The notes under the pieces are model-generated. The model did no database searches, was not told the origin of the DNA, and was given only the letters and a program-made list of their open reading frames with translations. Below are positions 59,021 through 64,000 of a stretch of 64,000 nucleotides of DNA, one piece after another. This DNA is from Anastatus disparis (taxonomy: Eukaryota > Arthropoda > Insecta > Hymenoptera > Eupelmidae). The stretch spans positions 1,984,001-2,048,000 of the forward strand of contig JAFFSR010000280.1 in assembly GCA_017163975.1 (NCBI GenBank). Direction: 5' to 3'. Position 1 is the first letter of the stretch, and every line of letters starts with the position of its first letter. A program made the translations under genes and the position numbers.

Positions 59021-59145
59021 GTATATTACGATACGGGCGACTTAAATCACCTATTGTTATACGGCGAAGTTAGGGCCCGAGCGTCAGCGAGGGTCCTAAA
59101 CGCCGTGTAATAATAGGTGAATTTAAGTCGCAAGTATCGTATACT
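59021..59145. repeat. Palindrome with CCCGAGC/CGAGGGT core
   Basis: The left arm (GTATATTACGATAC, GCGACTTAAATCACCTATTG, ACGGCG) is matched inverted on the right (CGCCGTGTAATAATAGGTGA, TTTAAGTCGC, GTATCGTATAC). The centre is AGGGCCCGAGCGTCAGCGAGGGTCCT, a GC-rich hairpin like that at 55386-55411. It lies at the left edge of a larger inverted-repeat structure that runs to 59866. Confidence 0.83.
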
Positions 59146-59866
59146 ATTTTATAGCTCGAGTGATTTAAATCCGCCACACTACATCTATACTCTCAAAATT
59201 CAATAACAAACAAAGACTATGCACTCCACGAATGATAATTCATTAAAAAAACAAATTCTATTTACCAGCAAAACTAGGCATTCTACGAATGATAAATCGT
59301 AAAAGAAAAGCGAAAACTGCAAAAAAGCAAAATCTAAGCACTTCATGAATAATAAATAGAAAAAACTAAAAAATATATATAAAACATGAAATAACATTAT
59401 GTCAAACTGTTGAAATTAATTCTGTAATAATAAAAATCTAAATTTCCTTTCATATATGTATTAGGGCCGTAGGAGCAACAATTAGTAACTTATGCATTGT
59501 ATTAGCAGTTGCGTTTAGGGGAATCACAGACGCGACGGAGTCTTAGAGCGTCGAAATGACTACCTCTTCGCTTCACATGTTACACTGATATTAACTTTGG
59601 TTTTACACGTATTTAACACGCTTATAATTGTTATTTATTTTGAAAAATATCGATATTAAAGAGTTGCAATAATCAACACCTTATTATTATCGATGAATAA
59701 ACTCTTAAAAATAATCCAGATATCAAAATATCGCTTATTATAAGTGCATGATTTAAGTGAATTCAGCGTTATATTCATTATCGAACAACGTAAAAATTTA
59801 TCGTTTAACTATCGGCTCAACGGGATTTAAGCGCGGATTTAAATCACGCAGTGCTATAAAATATTT
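59146..59866. repeat. Larger inverted-repeat structure next to the palindrome
   Basis: TTTTATAGCTCGAGTGATTTA, continuing to ATCCGCC (59148-59175), is matched inverted by GCGCGGATTTAAATCACGCA and GTGCTATAAAATA (59831-59863). The interior holds a three-unit minisatellite (59216-59390) and a GC-richer patch (59505-59575, GACGCGACGGAGTC). No transposase ORF is present. It probably forms, with the palindrome at 59021, one non-autonomous element of about 850 bp. Confidence 0.6.
59216..59390. repeat. Three-unit minisatellite, period about 58 bp
   Basis: ACTATGCACTCCACGAATGA (59216), ACTAGGCATTCTACGAATGA (about 59273) and TCTAAGCACTTCATGAATAA (about 59331) start three diverged units. The minus-strand 65-codon frame over it is a repeat translation, not a gene. 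Confidence 0.65.
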
Positions 59867-60059
59867 TTAAAAAGTACTAAATAAATTTGAACTTTAGTAA
59901 TACGATCTCTAAAATATTAAAAAACATTCCTTATTGAATATTTAAAAAAATATATTTCTATAAAATAATACTTGATATGTAAAAAGGAAGAGAGAAAAAA
60001 AGGGAGAAGATAGCAAATATGAATATTCTAAAAAAGTATTTTTCTCGATAAATTCGGTA

Positions 60060-60780
60060 TATCGCTATGATAAGAAGTAAGCAGTCTTGCTCTTTATATA
60101 AGCAAAAAGCGATTTCCGTCTCGGAAGTGCTTGCCTTTCATCGGTCAGATGGTTTTTTACCCTTCTTCTGCTCATCGTTCTTCTTTTATATACCTTAAGA
60201 ATTCACAACCCAACGAAAAAAAAGAGAAATAAGAAAAAAAACTAGAAAAAGACGATAGAAAAATCGATCTTACGACTAAAGAAAAGCACGTGTATCACCA
60301 AAGAAGACCATACCACCAAAAAAGAAAACAGAATAAAAGAAGAAAAAAAAATAAGATTGCTAAGAATATCGCTAAAGAGAAGAAGGTTAAAAAGAAATCG
60401 TTGAAATTATTCAAGAATAAGAAATAGTGATTTTTGATATAGAGAGCGGAAAAAAGATAAAATAAGGGCATTGTATTTAGATGAATGTAGGAAACGATCA
60501 AGTTAAAGCTAATATTTTCCGTATATAGATAAATGAAATTTGGACGTATTCTGAAATGGTTGGAGCCACGCATATGGCGCCGCATGTTTATTCATCGCGC
60601 ACCCGTTCATTACCCACATGACAATATTGGATGATGGGAATTGCTTGTATCCCCCGTGACACGCACCATTTGATATGCGGGTTTCTCTCTGCCTCCCTTT
60701 TCTCTCTTTCTATGTATATGCATACATATGCGCGTGTATATATTTATGTATATATGCAAGTTTTAGTACAGGGTAGGGAT
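60060..60780. promoter_or_regulatory. CpG-containing islands around a purine tract
   Basis: Two GC-richer patches (60065-60180; 60545-60780) flank purine-rich DNA (60215-60430). The second holds CACGCATATGGCGCCGCATG at 60568-60587, TCATCGCGCACCCG near 60592, and TATATGCATACATATGCGCG near 60716. A 96-codon minus frame over the purine tract is Phe/Leu-rich and not called. Confidence 0.3.
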
Positions 60781-61005
60781 TTGTTTTTTTCGTCTTCAAA
60801 TGCAACTAATAAGGGTCTAAATTTCTACCTTTTTACATTACTCCTAGCACGTGATGTTTCTATTATAAATTTTATAATATTGAATGCAGTACTTTATATG
60901 TAAATTATCTTTGATATTTTAATCTTTTGGGTACTTTTTTTATTTACGATTTTATAGAACTGCGTTGTAAAAATTGATTTTTATGTTGAACACGATATGG
61001 CTATG

Positions 61006-61006
<1 letters not shown>

Positions 61007-61052
<46 letters not shown>
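61007..61052. repeat. (TA)n microsatellite
   Basis: 46 bp of uninterrupted TA dinucleotides. Confidence 0.96.
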
Positions 61053-61054
<2 letters not shown>

Positions 61055-61055
<1 letters not shown>

Positions 61056-63170
61056 GGATTTTTATATATTCGTTGAAAATATTTAGGTTTTATCGAAAGA
61101 GAAATAAATTATTTTTATCCTTTAATATATTAACAAGATTTATAGAAAAGAAAGTTGTAACATGTAAATTTATATTTTTATGCTTTTCATTTACAATCGA
61201 TAAGAATGAATCATTAAAGATTACAATAAAAACATCATAAATCCTTATGAAACTTTGTTTTTAAGGTATACAAAGAAAAATCTTTATTTCTCATTATTAT
61301 TAGGTATTATAATTACATGGGAGCAAGTTTTACATAGAATAATTCGAATCAAAAGGTGTTATTATCGTAACTAGGTTAAAAGTCTTATAAAAATTAATTA
61401 AAATTACTAAATACTTAATCATCATTACAATTCGTACTTTGTTATCTCATAATATAATAAATTACAAATATATTGCGTTATTAACGCATACAACTATTTG
61501 GTATACTGTCAATTCCATGCTCGTGTTCTATATAATCTGACGCATTATTAAATGAATAAATCGATAATGTATCGTGAAAATAAAAATAAAAATGGTGAAA
61601 AAATCTAAAAAAAATTAAACTGTTATACGAAATAGTTACATTCTGAAATATCTATTGCGAAAAGTACATTCCATTTGAAATTTAATAGTTCTTTGAATGT
61701 TTGATATATTGGTGCACGAAGCTACCGAACGTAACACAGTTATTCCATCAGATGTCATAATTCTTGCTTTTGTTCCATACTAATTGACAAGCTGCTATAC
61801 GAAATCAATATTAATGCAAAATGCTTTGAAATATCATTTTCCCTCCTTTTTTTGCTTATGCATTGTTTCTATTTGAATTCAATGAAGGTTCGTATTAAAA
61901 CAAATAAAAATTTTTTTATGGATTTTCTGATTTACTATCATTGAAAATTTCGCGATGAAAGTTTTTTTAATTACAATTCTTTGATAGTCTATTAGATTTT
62001 TGTAGGAGTTTAATCAAAATTAATAAGAAAGAAATGAATAACTGTGTTTATAAAATTATTTTTTTTATTTTCGACGATCATTCTTTTGCAGATTGACTAT
62101 TAAAATTATTGTTAGTTTTAGTTGTATTAAAAATAAATAAAAATAAAAAAAAAATTAATCACATAAAATTTGTGAGTTTTGAATTTAAATTAAATTATAA
62201 ACGATTTGATACTTTAAAAGTTTTACTGATGCAACTCAAAAAATAGAAAGCCATCCAGTAGTATTACTTTCTTCAAAAAAGCAACATAAATAAGAAGATA
62301 TTTGTCGATAGTTGGAACAAAAAATAATGCGATGATAAACAATCAATTATTGGAAAAAACTATCTCAGCGAAAATCGTTTTATATTTTTCCCAAGATTAT
62401 AAAACAATGGACAAGAAGGTACTCGTATATCGTTTAATCCATAAGAAGTGCAAAACATATTTTTCTATTTACAATCAGCTAAAAGAGGAATATAAGAGTG
62501 CAAAGCAAAAGAAACAATAGGGAAATATGAGTATATGAGGTCGGACGTGATCCGTAGGATTTGTTTTACTTATATATCGTTTCATGGGCGTAAATTTTTT
62601 TTTGGAAAGATATTCTCTGATATTTAAACAGAATTAAACGATCAACGAGCATTGTATATTTATTCGATGTTAACTAGCATATTTATTCATTGATTTTTTA
62701 TGTATACGCTATTGATTTATTTATGAAACACGCTAAATTAACTGAAAAGAACATTTATTATGATCCTAGAATGAGGATGAATATTTTTCTTTACGATACT
62801 GAGAGTTTAATTTACTAGTGAGATTTCCATTGTTACTTTAAAAGTGAAGTGAATCACTCCAAAGTTATAGTGAATTTTTATTTGAATCATAATGGAGCAT
62901 CATATTTACTGATTGATGTACACTGAAAAAATGGAATTTAGAATCAATGAGAATCCGCTTGATGTAAAAAGATATTCATTTTGTTTAACGACCTCAGAAT
63001 ATCAATTGATATAAGTGGGAAATCTTGAATTTAATATCGACTTTCTATAAAAAGATATTTTATTATCACCTAGCAAAAATATTGTTGAAGCAACTTAACT
63101 TTAAAAAAAATTAAATCTGCATTCATCAAGCGAAAAGCATATGCTCGTTCAAAATAATTTTTTTTTATTT
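61055..63170. other. AT-rich DNA, no gene called
   Basis: AT-rich. The 72-codon plus frame 62302-62520 is hydrophilic and less repetitive than most, ending in a Lys/Gln-rich tail. It has no recognised domain or partner exon. I do not call it. Confidence 0.35.
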
Positions 63171-63174
63171 TGTT

Positions 63175-63356
63175 TAATATCGCTGTATTTATGCTTTAAG
63201 ATGTTAATTAGCGAAAGAGGTTTTCAGTGTGTTTGTGAACAGAGCATATATATCGTATGTAGTGATGCTTGTGTCAATCGGCCGAGAGCGGGATTCGAAC
63301 TCGAGTCCTCGAGACTATGAATCTATCGTTCTACCGAGTGAGCCACTGACGACCTC
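63175..63356 (-). mobile_element. tRNA-derived SINE, copy 4
   Basis: Minus-strand copy. The head has the A-box-like GTGGCTCACTCGGTAGA and the B-box-like GAGTTCGAATCCCGCTC. The body begins TTGACACAAGCATCACTAC and the tail is AATACAGCGATATTAAA. The anticodon-loop triplet is CAT, as in copy 2. Confidence 0.88.
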
Positions 63357-63359
63357 AAT

Positions 63360-64000
63360 TCAATAATATATTTTATATATCTATAAATTCGATTTGAAAT
63401 TTGTTTATTTAATTTTTATTTAAAATAAAAGAAATATATTGAATATATATCTCTCTGGTTACGTAAAAACTAGCTTACATACTCTTATTCATATGATTCA
63501 GGTAAGAAAAATTAATCAATTATTAGGAAATTTATCGTTGAAATTATTAATAATATATATTTACACGTAAAGCATAATATAATGTTTTCCACCAACAAAT
63601 TGAATTTCATTTATCATTTTCTACACAATTCTTTTAATGCAATCTTAAACGCCGAAGCCTCCTTAAACTTAGCACAGCTTTGCAAGGCCTTGCGAAATTA
63701 GGAAAAATGCTATAATTCACGCAGATAGTCCAATACACAGCAGTTTATAGGATCTACACTTTAATTTAATTTGAGTTTTATGCGTGTAATGGCAGCTACT
63801 GTGACCGGTTAATATGACCAAGGATAAGCAGTTTATTAGTGCTATATATTACCCAAGAAATAGCAAGAAAATGGCAATTTTTTTAATCCATCAATGTAAT
63901 AGATGTGGTTATTGGACTATTTGTGCTTGTCATTGCTTTCTTCTAAGCATATATTTTCTTGGATAAGCTTTGAAAAGTTGTGCTAAATTTAAATAGACTT
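63360..64000. other. AT-rich DNA, no feature seen
   Basis: AT-rich to the window end. A slightly GC-richer patch at 63650-63700 shows no motif cluster or ORF. Confidence 0.4.

Noticed and set aside
62302..62520. 72-codon plus frame with a Lys/Gln-rich tail
   Set aside because: Hydrophilic but unrecognised. Length is within the chance range for the window.
1..64000. CRISPR array, rRNA, integrated viral genome or bacterial operon
   Set aside because: No regularly spaced identical repeats, no rRNA-like conserved segments, and no dense coding region or viral-type gene set were seen.

Overview
This window looks like non-coding DNA from an AT-rich animal nuclear genome, most likely an insect and plausibly a hymenopteran. 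The reasons are the strong AT bias, the absence of bacterial-style gene packing, an interspersed tRNA-derived SINE, several MITE-like elements, and AT-rich DNA broken by short islands in which CpG is not depleted. The species-level placement is inference. No rRNA, functional tRNA gene, CRISPR array or conserved multi-exon gene could be recognised. Almost all open frames are short, low in complexity (runs of Phe, Leu, Lys or Tyr) and look like chance or simple-repeat frames.

From 1 to about 41 kb the window is a gene-poor stretch, either intergenic or intron of a large gene. It carries roughly 25 islands of 150-700 bp, richer in G+C and CpG, spaced about 1-3 kb apart. Many hold TATATGTATATA-type tracts, GA/CT purine-pyrimidine tracts and short GC-rich palindromes. 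They look like promoter or enhancer DNA. The best single candidates are 21.5 kb (NRF1-like and PHO/YY1-like cores), 23.1-23.7 kb (GC core beside long CT tracts), 24.0 kb (three copies of one E2F-like 9-mer) and 28.8 kb (two perfect CRE octamers in inverted order). Two SINE copies, a degenerate 189-bp duplication (10.1 kb) and a MITE inserted into a palindromic repeat (36.4-36.9 kb) also lie here.

From 41.5 to 47 kb the DNA changes character. An eight-unit tandem array with a period near 163 bp is interrupted in its last unit by a second copy of the same CCCTGG MITE. A degenerate short-period repeat follows at 43.9-44.2 kb. Then comes the only convincing protein-coding ORF of the window (45146-46177, 343 aa). 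It resembles a retrotransposon Gag/capsid with an N-terminal coiled coil and an acidic C-terminus. No zinc knuckle, protease or reverse transcriptase was found beside it, so it may be a gag relic or a domesticated gag.

From 53 to 57 kb there is a dense cluster of non-autonomous elements: one SINE, three different TTAA-bounded inverted-repeat elements (one a 696-bp foldback), and three compact palindromes able to fold into long hairpins. A related palindrome and a larger inverted repeat lie at 59.0-59.9 kb. CpG islands are nearly absent from the 41.6-47.0 and 51.6-57.2 kb repeat blocks and return between and after them. A fourth full SINE copy lies at 63.2 kb.

The SINE, MITEs and palindromes are supported by copy-to-copy or arm-to-arm comparison within the window. 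Regulatory calls rest on composition and motifs only.
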